Source: Flavobacterium psychrophilum (GTDB taxonomy: Bacteria > Bacteroidota > Bacteroidia > Flavobacteriales > Flavobacteriaceae). Taken from it: a stretch of 64,000 nucleotides of DNA. Positions 36,014-48,279 of this stretch are shown piece after piece. The translations under genes and the position numbers were made by a program. The notes beneath the pieces were generated by a model. It saw only the letters and a list, made by a program, of their open reading frames with translations. It was not told where the DNA came from and ran no database searches. The stretch lies in assembly GCA_001708385.1 (NCBI GenBank), contig CP012388.1, positions 2,790,001-2,854,000 of the forward strand, written 5' to 3'. Numbering within the stretch: the stretch's first letter is position 1; each line of letters opens with the position of its first letter.

Positions 36014-36787
36014 ATGCAGTTACATTCTACTATACAGGGAGAGGGCAAACCGCTTCTTATTATTCACGGTTATTTAGGAATGAGCGATAACTGGAAAACA
36101 CTGGCAGGGCAATATGTTGCTGCGGGTTTCCAAACGCATGCGCTCGATATGCGTAACCACGGAAAGAGTTTTCATTCGGATGAGTTTACGTATGATGCTA
36201 TGGCGCAGGATCTTGTGAAATACATCAATTTTCATAACCTGAAAAAGGTAGATGTTATTGGGCATTCTATGGGTGGTAAGGCCGCTATGTTTTTTGCTGT
36301 AAAACATCCTGAACTATTAAATAAGCTTGTGGTTGCAGATATTGGCCCTAAATATTACAGGCCGCACCACCAGGATATCATGGAGGGGCTTAATGCGGTA
36401 GATTTTTCTGTTCATACCGATAGGGCTGCTGTGGAAGCTGCCATAGAACAACACGTGCCCGATTTTGGTACGCGCCAGTTTTTAATGAAGAATGTATATT
36501 GGGTAGAACCGGGAAAACAGCTAGGTTTCCGATTCAATCTGGACGTGTTTAACAATATGATCGATTCTATTGGTGAGGCGCTTCCGGAAGGAACAACGTT
36601 TAATGGGCCGACACTTTTTCTGAGGGGAGATAAATCTAATTATATAAAAGATGCCGATTTCGATTTAATAAAATCGCATTTTCCTCACGCAGAAATAAAA
36701 GAGATTAAAAATTCAGGACACTGGCTTCATGCCGAAAATCCAAAAGACTTTTTAGCAGAAACGCTTGAGTTTTTGAACGAAAACTAA
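36014..36787 (+). CDS. alpha/beta hydrolase
   Basis: This 257-residue esterase-type alpha/beta hydrolase resembles YbfF. The nucleophile elbow is VIGHSMGGKAA (S85), the oxyanion-side motif is LLIIHGYLGMSDNW, LDMRNHGKS follows, and the catalytic His is in NSGHWLHAENP. The substrate is unknown. It is transcribed with pdxJ (1-base gap), a pairing that may be functional or merely convenient. Confidence 0.87.
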   Translation: MQLHSTIQGEGKPLLIIHGYLGMSDNWKTLAGQYVAAGFQTHALDMRNHGKSFHSDEFTYDAMAQDLVKYINFHNLKKVDVIGHSMGGKAAMFFAVKHPELLNKLVVADIGPKYYRPHHQDIMEGLNAVDFSVHTDRAAVEAAIEQHVPDFGTRQFLMKNVYWVEPGKQLGFRFNLDVFNNMIDSIGEALPEGTTFNGPTLFLRGDKSNYIKDADFDLIKSHFPHAEIKEIKNSGHWLHAENPKDFLAETLEFLNEN

Positions 36788-36855
36788 ATTTCTTGTTATG
36801 CTATGTTTGTAGATAATAAGAAAAAAAACTGTCGATAGGTCTAGCGTTAAATAAA

Positions 36856-36955
36856 ACACACCCCTAGCCCCTCTCAAGAGGGGAACTACTCAAACCGACT
36901 TACTTTTACGTCTGAGGGAAGCTGGTTCCCCTCTTGAGAGGGGCTAGGGGTGTGT
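36856..36955. repeat. 31-bp perfect inverted repeat with 38-base spacer
   Basis: The left arm (36856-36886) and right arm (36925-36955) are exact reverse complements. Each arm also holds a smaller palindrome, CCCCTCTCAAGAGGGG-like. It sits between convergent genes and may act as a terminator or be a REP-like element. The right arm is closely matched at 45675-45705. Confidence 0.9.
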
Positions 36956-36983
36956 CTATAGTATATTGACCACTGTAAACTGA

Positions 36984-38624
36984 TTACTGTTTCTTCCCCT
37001 TTGCCTTCGTTGTTTTAGATTTCTCTTCCTTGTCCTTTTTCTCTTTTTTATTATCGGCAATTTTAACCACGGCTTTTGGCAGTACAGATTGTTTTAATCC
37101 CTGCTCAACAAAACGCCAAAGGAAATTAAAGATTGATTTATGCTGAATCCTGTCGACCGCTACGTTAGTCTGTTTTAGTTTATCGTCGGTGTCGTTCTTA
37201 ACCACCAGATTGGCTACAGCACTAACGATCTTATTTTCTTTTTTACCGTCTTTCTTAAGTATGTCAACTTTTAGGTCGTCATAATTTATCGCGAAAGTTC
37301 CCTTGCCATTTCTGGCATTACCGTTCATGTTGAATTTCACTTCTTTAATGTTGCCATCAGTTCGGGCATTCATCAGCGGTCTGGTTATAGGGTCTATCCG
37401 TTCGCTGTCAATATTCTGCAGGTGGCCCATAATGCTAAAGGCGTCACTCTCTTCCGGAATATTAAACGACCATGTAACCCTTAATGGGGACGACTTCATA
37501 AAGATGCATTTCACATCCAATACAGTTGCTGGCAATTTGGTGTTTTTCTTTTTGCCAACGAGGCTAAAAACGTTGGATATTTTCGCATCGAACTTGGTAA
37601 AGGTTACTCTTGCAGCAGGCTTTGCAAAGCTAAGTTGCTCCTCATATACTATAGTTGTGTTTTTGATGTCCAGTTTTTTGATATCAATATCAATCTTAAG
37701 GGAGCGTAGCATTTCGCTATATAGCTTTTTACGGCTATAGTCGTCTTTAGGTTCTTTGTTACGGTAAATATTGGCGTAAACTTTATCCAGTGTCATTTGT
37801 GGTGAATGCACATAAAGCGTATCGCGGGCAAACCCCCAGTCGAGGTTAGGTAGGCTTATTTTGTCGACCTTTAGGTTAAACTGATCCAGTTCTTTAGATT
37901 GCATACGGGTAAACTGAACACGGTTTTGCTTGGGAGTCATTTTAAATTGCTCCATAGTAAAATCGTTGTCGGTAGTGTTTAATTTCCCGGCCGTAATGGT
38001 ATAAAATTTCCCCGAATCATAAAAAAGGCTGTCCAGCTTTAGCGTGTAGTCACGGTAACGGATAGGTATATCTTTTGTAACCGATGCGCTGTCTATTTTA
38101 ATATTGGTCAGCCCAAAGTTTATGTTGGCTGCGGTAAGAAATGGCTTTTGTAGGGAATCAAGCATTTTAAAGCGTCCGTCTTTAATAGACAGGCTTCCTG
38201 TAGTAATGGCGTTTTCAAATGGTTTTACAAAATCGTCTTCGGGTTTGTATTTTTCTTTTCGGTAATACAGTATGACATCGGGTTTTGTAATTATTACTTC
38301 CTTAACCCTTATACTGTTATTGCGAAGTAGCGCCCAAAGGTTAAAATGATTTACTTCAATCTTTTCTATTTTGGCAAAGGCCCCTTGCTGCATAGCTGTT
38401 TGCAGGCTGTCTTTTGGTGCCAGATATGCGTTTTTTATAGAGAAACTTCCGCTAAGAAGACTTATGTCCAGGTCTTCGTAACTTACATTGTATGGAAAGT
38501 CTTTTTGGTCTTTAAGTATAGAAGGCAATTTTTTAGATACATAATAGCTCAATCCGAAACTTAGAGACACGATTAGTACTACAATTACGGTAATTATTAT
38601 AGCTATTCTCTTTATTATCCTCAT
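36984..38624 (-). CDS. AsmA-like / DUF748-type envelope protein
   Basis: This 546-residue protein has one N-terminal membrane helix (IIITVIVVLIVSLSFGLSYYV), then a beta-rich periplasmic body with the AsmA/DUF748 style of strand repeats (FAKIEKIEVNHFNLWALLRN, VKEVIITKPDVILYYRK). The C-terminal tail is Lys/Glu-rich. It is shorter than the two other AsmA-like proteins in the window. Exact family placement is uncertain. It is monocistronic. Confidence 0.65.
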   Translation of the reverse strand: MRIIKRIAIIITVIVVLIVSLSFGLSYYVSKKLPSILKDQKDFPYNVSYEDLDISLLSGSFSIKNAYLAPKDSLQTAMQQGAFAKIEKIEVNHFNLWALLRNNSIRVKEVIITKPDVILYYRKEKYKPEDDFVKPFENAITTGSLSIKDGRFKMLDSLQKPFLTAANINFGLTNIKIDSASVTKDIPIRYRDYTLKLDSLFYDSGKFYTITAGKLNTTDNDFTMEQFKMTPKQNRVQFTRMQSKELDQFNLKVDKISLPNLDWGFARDTLYVHSPQMTLDKVYANIYRNKEPKDDYSRKKLYSEMLRSLKIDIDIKKLDIKNTTIVYEEQLSFAKPAARVTFTKFDAKISNVFSLVGKKKNTKLPATVLDVKCIFMKSSPLRVTWSFNIPEESDAFSIMGHLQNIDSERIDPITRPLMNARTDGNIKEVKFNMNGNARNGKGTFAINYDDLKVDILKKDGKKENKIVSAVANLVVKNDTDDKLKQTNVAVDRIQHKSIFNFLWRFVEQGLKQSVLPKAVVKIADNKKEKKDKEEKSKTTKAKGKKQ

Positions 38625-38857
38625 AGTGTGTGATTTAAGATGTAATGTACTACATTATGCGCGGTATAAATAGTTATTTATGTTTTTATTAATATCCTTA
38701 TCTCAAAAGAGGCTTTAACTGGAGAAAACGCATGTAGATCATTAAAATTTGTTCTTAAATCTGAACTTTATAATTTTTTTATGATAATTTTTCAAAATTG
38801 ATAAGTAATTTTTGCGAATATAATTATTATGAATGCATAATATTTTACGCTTTACTA

Positions 38858-38887
38858 TTGTGTAATTCATAAAATATTATAAATTTG
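38858..38887 (+). promoter_or_regulatory. promoter of the FadL-family gene
   Basis: TTG (38858-38860), 19 bases, TAAATTTG (38880-38887), a full match to the Bacteroidetes consensus. The ATG is 44 bases downstream. Confidence 0.7.
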
Positions 38888-38931
38888 GTATACGATTTTT
38901 AACAAACGAAGAACCTAACACTTCTTAACTT

Positions 38932-40212
38932 ATGAGAAAACTATTATCTTTAACAATGATGGCTCTTGCTACATCATCTGCTTTTGCCGGTGGGTATCGT
39001 GTGAGTCTTCAGGGTCAGCAACAATTGGCGATGGGGCATACCGGTGTTGCCGTTGCTAACAGTGCCGAGGTGCTGTTTTTCAACCCGGCGGGAGCGGTGT
39101 TCCTAAAAGACCGTTTTAATGCGTCGGTGGGTGGTAACCTGCTGTTCGCAAAAACCAAATATCAAAACGCCGAGTTCAATCAAAAAAACTCTACCGATAA
39201 TATGGGTACGCCATTAAGTGCGTATGTATCCTATAAGGCTACCGACTGGCTGGCTCTTGGTGTTGCTTTGTATACTCCGTACGGTAGTGCCGTAGAGTGG
39301 GACAGGGACTGGCAGGGTGCTCACCTTGTAAATAACATCGACCTTCAGGCAGTGTATGTTCAGCCAATAGTTTCAGTTAAAGTTAGCGACCAGTTTAGTG
39401 TTGGTGGTGGTCCTATCTATGTTTCGGGTGGTGTAGAATTCAACAGGAATGTTGGAAGAAGCATCACAGATGAAGAAGGTAATAAAACAGATGTTACTAT
39501 CGAAGCTAAAGGTGTTACGGCTTGGGGATGGAGTGCAGGTTTAATGTTTAACCCAACCGAAAAAATAAGATTAGGGCTTAACTATCGTTCTGAAATTACA
39601 ATGGAAGCCCGTGATGGCGATGCTACTTTTCATGATGTACCGGCTTACCTTGCCGATTCTCCTACATCTGCAACAGACCTTCAGTTAGGTAATACTAAAT
39701 TTAATGCAGATCTTCCGCTTCCTGCCGAAATTACAGCAGGTATTTCATGGGAAATCGATGACCAATGGTTAGTGGCTTTTGACTACAACAGAACATTCTG
39801 GAATGTATACGATGCCCTTGTGGTAGATTTTAAAGCGTCTTCATCTTCTCAGGTTCCACAGTCTTTCAATCCGCGTAACTATAAAGATGCAAGTACCTAC
39901 AGAATTGGTGTGCAGTACAAACCAAATAGCAAATTCTCTTTCCGTGCAGGTACTTATTTTGATGAAAGCCCGGTACAGGACGGGTATTTTGCTCCCGAAA
40001 CACCAAGAAACGACAGTGTTGGATTTACAGGTGGTTTAACGTATATGATTACCGATAAACTGGGTGTGGATGCATCATTCCTTTACCTTCACTTTAAAGA
40101 AGTTAATGCTTCTTACGACTATTTTGTAGAAGAAGGCCAGAATATACCTTTTGGAGGTACTTACAAAAACGTGGTGTTCTCACCGGGACTTGGTTTATCT
40201 TATCGCTTTTAA
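38932..40212 (+). CDS. OmpP1/FadL family outer membrane transporter
   Basis: This 426-residue beta-barrel transporter belongs to the OmpP1/FadL family and typically passes long-chain fatty acids or other hydrophobic compounds. It has a signal peptide (KLLSLTMMALATSSAFAG), then QGQQQLAMGHTGVAVANSAEVLFFNPAG with the family NPA motif, and ends VVFSPGLGLSYRF. The adjacent GDSL lipoprotein (12-base gap) suggests a lipid hydrolysis and uptake pair, as often seen in Flavobacteria. Confidence 0.92.
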   Translation: MRKLLSLTMMALATSSAFAGGYRVSLQGQQQLAMGHTGVAVANSAEVLFFNPAGAVFLKDRFNASVGGNLLFAKTKYQNAEFNQKNSTDNMGTPLSAYVSYKATDWLALGVALYTPYGSAVEWDRDWQGAHLVNNIDLQAVYVQPIVSVKVSDQFSVGGGPIYVSGGVEFNRNVGRSITDEEGNKTDVTIEAKGVTAWGWSAGLMFNPTEKIRLGLNYRSEITMEARDGDATFHDVPAYLADSPTSATDLQLGNTKFNADLPLPAEITAGISWEIDDQWLVAFDYNRTFWNVYDALVVDFKASSSSQVPQSFNPRNYKDASTYRIGVQYKPNSKFSFRAGTYFDESPVQDGYFAPETPRNDSVGFTGGLTYMITDKLGVDASFLYLHFKEVNASYDYFVEEGQNIPFGGTYKNVVFSPGLGLSYRF

Positions 40213-40224
40213 TCTTACCTGAAA

Positions 40225-41724
40225 ATGAAAAATAAATTTATATACTTAGCGGTTCTGTCGGCAATATTTGCCAGCTGTGAACCTGAATTTGATAATGAGG
40301 TTACTAATGCAACGTACAGTGCTGGTGAAGCCGATTTTTCATCATATGTTGCTATTGGTAACTCACTTACTGCCGGTTATATGGATGGTACAGTGTTTAG
40401 AACGGGGCAGCAATATTCGTATCCTAATATTCTTGCACAGCAATTTGCAATAGTAGGTGGTGGTGCTTTTACACAACCGTCTTATGAAGACGATATTAAT
40501 AATACAGGTGGTTTTCTATTGGGGTCTACACCAATAACATCTACAAGGTTAGTTATAAATACTGCAGTTGGAGGGCCTCAGCCGCTTAATTTGCCGCCAA
40601 CGGCAAATGTATCTACTTTACAGGCTACAGCATATAATAATATGGGTGTACCGGGTGCAAAAGTATTCCATCTTTTAGCACCGGGGTACGGTAACCTTCA
40701 GGGTGTGGCAACAGGTCAGGCTAACCCATACTTTGTACGTCATGCAACATCGCCTACAACTACAGTTTTGGCAGATGCCATGACTAAAAACCCAACATTC
40801 TTTACCAACTGGATAGGTAACAACGATGTGTTGTTCTATGCATTATCGGGAGGTACAGGAGTAAACCAGACAGGTAACCTAAACCCTGCTACATACGGAC
40901 CTAACGATATTACAGACCCTCAGGTGTTTGCAAGTGCTTATTCTACAATTATGAATACGCTTACGGCAAACGGCGCAAAAGGTGTTGTAGCTACAATACC
41001 GGGTGTAACATCTATACCGCATTTTACTACAGTGCCTTACAATCCGGTTCCGCTTGATGCTACAACAGCAGCAGCGCTTAACCAGGGGTTTGCACAGTAT
41101 AATGGCGGACTTCAGTTAGCAAGAACAGCAGGATTAATTACTGCAGATGAAGTTACAAAGAGAACAATTTCTTTTAAAGCAGGTGCCGGTAATGCGGTAA
41201 CTATAGAAGATGAAAGCCTTACTAACTTAGCTGCGCTGGGCTTACCGTCTTACAGACAGGCTACAGCGTCAGACCTTATCGTTCTTCCTGCAAGCTCGTT
41301 TATTGGTACTACCGTTAACGGAAATCCTCAGCAAATCAACGGTGTGTCTGTGCCATTAGCAGACAAGTGGGTGCTTATACCTTCTGAAATTGCTGCAATT
41401 AATGCTGCAACAGATGCATATAATACTACTATTAAAACCATTGCTGCTTCTAAAAACATTCCGGTAGCCGATATGAATGCTGTATTAGCACAGTTGGTTA
41501 CAGGGTTAAGGGGCCCGGACGGACAAATTTATAAAGCAAGCTTCTTTAGTGCTGCTACAGCAAGTACAGTAGTGTTCTCTTTAGATGGTGTTCATCCTAA
41601 TGCAAGAGGTTATGCTTTTGTAGCTAATGAATATATTAAAGTAATCAACAGCTTTTATAAAGCGCACCTTCCGTTAGTACTACCCGGAGAATATCCAGGG
41701 GCTACGATCCTTACGTCTAATTAA
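40225..41724 (+). CDS. GDSL/SGNH-family lipoprotein hydrolase
   Basis: This 499-residue lipoprotein (lipobox ending FASC, C18) has an SGNH-hydrolase fold. The Ser block is YVAIGNSLTAGYMDG (S47), the Asn block is NWIGNNDVLFYAL, and the C-terminal Asp-His block is LDGVHPNARGYAF. Expected chemistry is ester hydrolysis of lipids or acylated sugars at the cell surface. It is probably cotranscribed with the FadL gene. Confidence 0.88.
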   Translation: MKNKFIYLAVLSAIFASCEPEFDNEVTNATYSAGEADFSSYVAIGNSLTAGYMDGTVFRTGQQYSYPNILAQQFAIVGGGAFTQPSYEDDINNTGGFLLGSTPITSTRLVINTAVGGPQPLNLPPTANVSTLQATAYNNMGVPGAKVFHLLAPGYGNLQGVATGQANPYFVRHATSPTTTVLADAMTKNPTFFTNWIGNNDVLFYALSGGTGVNQTGNLNPATYGPNDITDPQVFASAYSTIMNTLTANGAKGVVATIPGVTSIPHFTTVPYNPVPLDATTAAALNQGFAQYNGGLQLARTAGLITADEVTKRTISFKAGAGNAVTIEDESLTNLAALGLPSYRQATASDLIVLPASSFIGTTVNGNPQQINGVSVPLADKWVLIPSEIAAINAATDAYNTTIKTIAASKNIPVADMNAVLAQLVTGLRGPDGQIYKASFFSAATASTVVFSLDGVHPNARGYAFVANEYIKVINSFYKAHLPLVLPGEYPGATILTSN

Positions 41725-41745
41725 TTTAGTGCTATAATTTCTACA

Positions 41746-41776
41746 AAAACATCCCGCAATAGTGGGATGTTTTTTA
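41746..41776 (+). terminator. terminator after the GDSL lipoprotein gene
   Basis: Stem AAACATCCCGC/GTGGGATGTTT (with one G-U pair) around an AATA loop, followed by six T. Confidence 0.8.
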
Positions 41777-41798
41777 TTTTTGCTTAAAACCATTTGAT

Positions 41799-42140
41799 AT
41801 GAAAACGCTCATAAATATTTTCTTTACCGCAGTATTCGTAGTATTACTGTCGTATTTTATGCCCGGTATTTCTGTAGATAGCTTTTTTACGGCTGTTATA
41901 GTTGCCTTGGTACTGGGGCTGCTTAATATTTTTATTAAACCCCTGCTGGTGCTGTTTACACTGCCGGTTACCATATTTACACTGGGTCTTTTTCTCTTAG
42001 TTATCAACGCTATTATAATTATGCTGTGCGATGAACTGGTAGATGGTTTCGAGGTTCATGGCTTTTTAAGGGCATTGTTATTCAGCCTTGTGCTGTCGTT
42101 CTGCCAGTCGTTGGTATCATCACTTTCCTCTAAAAAATAA
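41799..42140 (+). CDS. phage-holin-family (PF04020-like) small membrane protein
   Basis: This 113-residue membrane protein has four hydrophobic segments and the common pattern FFTAVIVALVLGLLNIFIKPLL, typical of the bacterial holin-like family. Despite the name, these are ordinary chromosomal genes and no phage genes are near. Function is unknown. The start is clear (ATG at 41799). Confidence 0.85.
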   Translation: MKTLINIFFTAVFVVLLSYFMPGISVDSFFTAVIVALVLGLLNIFIKPLLVLFTLPVTIFTLGLFLLVINAIIIMLCDELVDGFEVHGFLRALLFSLVLSFCQSLVSSLSSKK

Positions 42141-42197
42141 GAAGGGGCAAAAATTGATATTCTTTTTCAGGATATTGGTATACAATAATTTAAAAAC

Positions 42198-42228
42198 TTG
42201 TATGGCTTGTAAAAAAACTTTAATTTTG
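42198..42228 (+). promoter_or_regulatory. promoter of the trigger factor gene
   Basis: TTG (42198-42200), 20 bases, TAATTTTG (42221-42228), a full -7 match. The ATG at 42266 follows. Confidence 0.6.
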
Positions 42229-42265
42229 CAAGCCAAATTTATATGGATATAAAACAACTTAGATA

Positions 42266-43591
42266 ATGAATATTACAAGAGAGCAGGTAGATGCATTAAA
42301 TGCTGTTGTAACAGTAGCTGTAACCAAAGAAGATTACAAACAAAAAGTAGATAAAGTTTTACAGGACTACAGGAAAAATGCAAGCATTCCAGGTTTTAGA
42401 AAAGGTGCAGTACCAATGAGCCTTATCGAGAAACAATATGGTAAAGCTGTACTTTTAGAAGAAGTAAACAAAGTACTTCAGGCATCATTAAATGACTATC
42501 TTGTAAAAGAAAAACTGGATATACTTGGTAACCCGCTACCTAAAGTAACTGAAGATTTTAACTGGGATGCTGAAGATTTCTCTTTTGAGTTTGAACTTGG
42601 CCTTGCTCCGGAATTTACAGTAGACCTTGATGCTAAAAATAAAGTAGTAAAATATAACATTACTGCTGACGATGCTATGCTTGATGAGCAGATTGAGCGT
42701 ATACAGAAACAATTTGGTAAACTTGTTTCTAAAGATAAATCAGAAGAAGGAGACGATATCCGCGGTACTTTTGTAAACGAGGAAAAAGGTATCAATGCAG
42801 AGGCTACAATCTCTTCAGACATCTTTAAAACTAAAACTGTAGGTAAAAAATTCCTTGGTAAAAAAGTTGGCGATGTAGTTACTGTTTCTACAAAAGGCCT
42901 TTTTGATGATGACCACAAACTAATGGATGTACTTAAAGTAAGCCATGATGATGTTCACGGTCTTGAAGTTGATGTAAACTTTACTATTGAAGAAATAAAC
43001 ACTTCTGAGAAAGCTGAGCTTAACCAGGAGCTATTTGATAAACTGTTTGGAGAAGGTGTTGTAACATCTGTAGAGCAGCTTAAAGAAAAAATCAAAGAAG
43101 ATGCAGAGCAGCAATTTGCTTCTCAGGCAGACCAGAAATTCCTTAACGATATAACCGAGTCGCTTATAGAGAATACTAAATTCGACCTTCCGAATGAATT
43201 CCTTGTAAAATGGCTTCAAACTGCAGGTGAAACGCCTCTAACAGCTGAACAGGCAGAAGCTGAATTCAAAAAATCTGAAGGCGGACTTCGTTACCAGCTA
43301 ATTGAAGGTAAAGTAATCACAGGAAACAACCTGCAAATTACTTTTGAAGACCTTAAAGCATATACTTCAGAGGTTATTAAAAAGCAAATGGCACAGTTCG
43401 GACAGCTTAACCCAACTGCAGAAGATGTGGAAGGAATCGTTGCAAGGGTACTTTCTAACCAGGATGAAGTTAAGAGGTTATCTGAGCAGGTTATGAGCGA
43501 AAAAATGCTTAACCTTTTCAGGGAAAAAGTGAAGTACACTACTAAAGATGTTACTTATCAGGAGTTTATCAAAGAGATGTACGGAGAATAA
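42266..43591 (+). CDS. tig: trigger factor
   Basis: This 441-residue ribosome-associated chaperone assists folding of new proteins. The ribosome-docking signature GFRKGAVP is at about residues 47-54. The PPIase-like region is present but divergent, and the long helical C-terminal arms are rich in Lys and Glu. It precedes clpP and clpX, the usual bacterial order. A hairpin and TATATTTG (43609-43616) follow, so clpP may also have its own promoter. Confidence 0.95.
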   Translation: MNITREQVDALNAVVTVAVTKEDYKQKVDKVLQDYRKNASIPGFRKGAVPMSLIEKQYGKAVLLEEVNKVLQASLNDYLVKEKLDILGNPLPKVTEDFNWDAEDFSFEFELGLAPEFTVDLDAKNKVVKYNITADDAMLDEQIERIQKQFGKLVSKDKSEEGDDIRGTFVNEEKGINAEATISSDIFKTKTVGKKFLGKKVGDVVTVSTKGLFDDDHKLMDVLKVSHDDVHGLEVDVNFTIEEINTSEKAELNQELFDKLFGEGVVTSVEQLKEKIKEDAEQQFASQADQKFLNDITESLIENTKFDLPNEFLVKWLQTAGETPLTAEQAEAEFKKSEGGLRYQLIEGKVITGNNLQITFEDLKAYTSEVIKKQMAQFGQLNPTAEDVEGIVARVLSNQDEVKRLSEQVMSEKMLNLFREKVKYTTKDVTYQEFIKEMYGE

Positions 43592-43616
43592 TTCTCGTAA
43601 AAAATGATTATATTTG

Positions 43617-43642
43617 AACGTCAGTCCATTTGGGCTGGCGTT
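43617..43642 (+). terminator. hairpin between tig and clpP (possible terminator)
   Basis: An 11-bp stem with two G-U pairs (43617-43627 with 43632-43642), ATTT loop. The following sequence is only moderately T-rich, so it may attenuate rather than terminate. Confidence 0.5.
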
Positions 43643-43683
43643 TCGTTCTTTAATGCAAACAAATAATTTTTTTTAAAACGACT

Positions 43684-44358
43684 ATGAATTACGGTAAAGA
43701 ATTTAAAAAGTATGCCACGAAACACCATGGCGTAAACAATTTATACTACGATAAATTAATCACCCGCGTTACACCAACAGGTATGACGCCTTATATCATG
43801 GAAGAGCGCCAGATGAACGTAGCACAGCTTGACGTTTTTTCGCGCCTTATGATGGACAGGATTATCTTCCTGGGAACAGGTATAGACGACCAGATCGCAA
43901 ACATCGTTCAGGCACAGTTATTGTTCCTTGAAAGTACAGATGCATCTAAAGATATCCAGATCTATATTAACTCTCCGGGTGGAAGCGTTTATGCAGGTCT
44001 TGGTATGTATGATACAATGCAGTACATCAGGCCCGATGTAGCTACTATCTGTACTGGTATGGCAGCATCTATGGGTGCTGTGCTTTTATGTGCAGGAGCG
44101 GCCGGAAAACGTTCGGCACTACCGCATGCAAGGGTAATGATCCACCAGCCTTCGGGAGGTGCACAGGGTGTAGCTACTGATATGGAGATCAACCTTCGTG
44201 AAATGCTTAAGCTTAAAGAAGAGCTTTATGAGATTATCTCTAAGCATTCAGGACAGAGCTACGAAAAAGTACACACAGACAGTGAGCGTGATTACTGGAT
44301 GAAAGCTCAGGAAGCTAAGGAGTACGGAATGATTGATGAAGTATTGATAAGAGAATAA
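43684..44358 (+). CDS. clpP: ATP-dependent Clp protease proteolytic subunit
   Basis: This 224-residue serine peptidase forms the barrel of the ClpXP/ClpAP protease. The catalytic triad is visible: S129 in GMAASMGAVLL, H154 in VMIHQPSGG and D203 in SERDYWM. The N-terminal 40 residues before the conserved core are longer than in E. coli and may be a pro-peptide. It lies between tig and clpX. Confidence 0.96.
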   Translation: MNYGKEFKKYATKHHGVNNLYYDKLITRVTPTGMTPYIMEERQMNVAQLDVFSRLMMDRIIFLGTGIDDQIANIVQAQLLFLESTDASKDIQIYINSPGGSVYAGLGMYDTMQYIRPDVATICTGMAASMGAVLLCAGAAGKRSALPHARVMIHQPSGGAQGVATDMEINLREMLKLKEELYEIISKHSGQSYEKVHTDSERDYWMKAQEAKEYGMIDEVLIRE

Positions 44359-44379
44359 AAATAAAAATCTGCGTTATGT

Positions 44380-44410
44380 AACAATAGGGCTGCTATGTAG
44401 TCCTATTGTT
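44380..44410 (+). other. hairpin between clpP and clpX
   Basis: A 13-bp stem with G-U pairs (44380-44392 with 44398-44410) and a 5-base loop, not followed by a T tract. It could stabilise or process the clpP-clpX transcript. Confidence 0.6.
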
Positions 44411-44430
44411 GTATATCCAAATTATTAAAA

Positions 44431-45663
44431 ATGGCTAAAGAAGTATTAGAGTGTTCTTTTTGTGGAAGGAAAAAGCCTGAGACTAACCTGCTTATCGCAG
44501 GAATAAGTGCCCATATCTGCGACCGCTGTATTGAGCAGGCGCATGGTATTGTGCTGGAAGAATTAAAGCAGTCGGGTACATCGGCATTGTCTGCTGAGCT
44601 TGAGCTTAAAAGACCTAAAGAGATACGTGCTTTCCTTGACCAGTATGTTATTGGCCAGGATCAGACTAAAAAAGTGCTTTCGGTAGCGGTTTATAACCAC
44701 TACAAAAGGCTTATGCAGCCTCAGGGCGATGATGGTGTAGAGATTGAAAAGAGCAACATTCTTATGGTGGGGCAAACAGGTACAGGTAAAACGTTGGTTG
44801 CCAAAACCATTGCCCGTATGCTTAATGTGCCGCTAACCATTGTAGATGCTACGGTGTTAACTGAGGCAGGTTACGTTGGTGAAGATGTTGAAAGTATACT
44901 TACCCGTTTATTACAGGCAGCAGATTATGATGTGGCAAAAGCCGAGCGTGGTATCGTGTTTATTGACGAGATAGACAAGATTGCCCGTAAAAGCGATAAC
45001 CCGTCTATAACCCGAGATGTATCGGGTGAGGGTGTGCAGCAAGCATTGCTTAAACTGCTTGAAGGTACGGTTGTTAATGTTCCGCCAAAAGGTGGCCGTA
45101 AACACCCTGACCAGAAATTCATTGAAGTAAATACGCAGGATATCCTGTTTATTGCCGGTGGTGCTTTTGACGGTATTGAGCGTATCATCTCTAAAAGGCT
45201 TAACCGCCAGGCAGTAGGATACAGCACATCTAGGAATGTAGATAATATAGACAAAGACAATCTGTTACAGTATATTATTCCTAAAGATGTTAAGGATTTC
45301 GGGCTTATCCCTGAGATCATCGGGCGTATGCCGGTACTAACACATATGGATCCGCTGGATAGGGAAACGCTTCGTGCAATCCTAACCGAGCCTAAGAATG
45401 CCCTTGTAAAACAGTATGTTAAGCTATTTGCTATGGACGAGGTTAGCCTTTCTGTAGAAGATGATGCTCTTGACTATATTGTAGATAAAGCATTGGAGTA
45501 TAAGCTGGGTGCCAGGGGTTTACGTTCGCTTTGCGAAGCTATCCTTACCGAAGCAATGTACGAATTGCCGGGTTCTGATGAGAAAGAACTGCATATCGAC
45601 AGAGAATATGTAGAACACCACCTTAACAGGACGCTTCTTAAAAGGCTTAAAACAGCTTCTTAA
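44431..45663 (+). CDS. clpX: ATP-dependent Clp protease ATP-binding subunit ClpX
   Basis: This 410-residue AAA+ unfoldase feeds substrates to ClpP. It has the N-terminal zinc-binding domain (C8, C11, C30, C33), the Walker A motif GQTGTGKT (114-121), Walker B with [11 protein letters not shown], and the [22 protein letters not shown] pore and sensor region. The ClpP-binding loop is expected mid-protein. It is downstream of clpP with a 72-base gap that holds a hairpin. Confidence 0.97.
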   Translation: MAKEVLECSFCGRKKPETNLLIAGISAHICDRCIEQAHGIVLEELKQSGTSALSAELELKRPKEIRAFLDQYVIGQDQTKKVLSVAVYNHYKRLMQPQGDDGVEIEKSNILMVGQTGTGKTLVAKTIARMLNVPLTIVDATVLTEAGYVGEDVESILTRLLQAADYDVAKAERGIVFIDEIDKIARKSDNPSITRDVSGEGVQQALLKLLEGTVVNVPPKGGRKHPDQKFIEVNTQDILFIAGGAFDGIERIISKRLNRQAVGYSTSRNVDNIDKDNLLQYIIPKDVKDFGLIPEIIGRMPVLTHMDPLDRETLRAILTEPKNALVKQYVKLFAMDEVSLSVEDDALDYIVDKALEYKLGARGLRSLCEAILTEAMYELPGSDEKELHIDREYVEHHLNRTLLKRLKTAS

Positions 45664-45674
45664 ATAGTTTGAGT

Positions 45675-45705
45675 GTTCCCCTCTCGAGAGGGGAAACGGG
45701 TGTGT
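45675..45705 (+). repeat. copy of the 36.9-kb inverted-repeat arm
   Basis: Starts GTTCCCCTCTCGAGAGGGG and ends GGGTGTGT. It matches the right arm at 36925-36955 except for one base in the palindrome core and a short central difference. It lies between the clpX stop and its terminator. Confidence 0.75.
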
Positions 45706-45733
45706 TAGTACATATCTAAAATATAAAATTTCA

Positions 45734-45765
45734 AAAATCCTTCGCATTGCGAAGGATTTTTTATT
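45734..45765 (+). terminator. terminator after clpX
   Basis: A perfect 12-bp stem (45734-45745 with 45749-45760), ATT loop, then TTTT. Confidence 0.85.
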
Positions 45766-48205
<2,440 letters not shown>

Positions 48206-48231
48206 GATCTATAGAATATAGAGTTAAGGTT

Positions 48232-48269
48232 AAACTCCGGAAGTGCAGCAATGTATTCCGGAGTTTTTT
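48232..48269 (+). terminator. terminator after the GH97 gene
   Basis: An 11-bp perfect stem AAACTCCGGAA/TTCCGGAGTTT (48232-48242 with 48256-48266), 13-base loop, then T residues. Confidence 0.8.
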
Positions 48270-48279
48270 ATATTGGAAA

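Noticed and set aside
41799..42140. Possible prophage signal from a holin-family gene
   Set aside because: The family is a common chromosomal one; no other phage gene is nearby.
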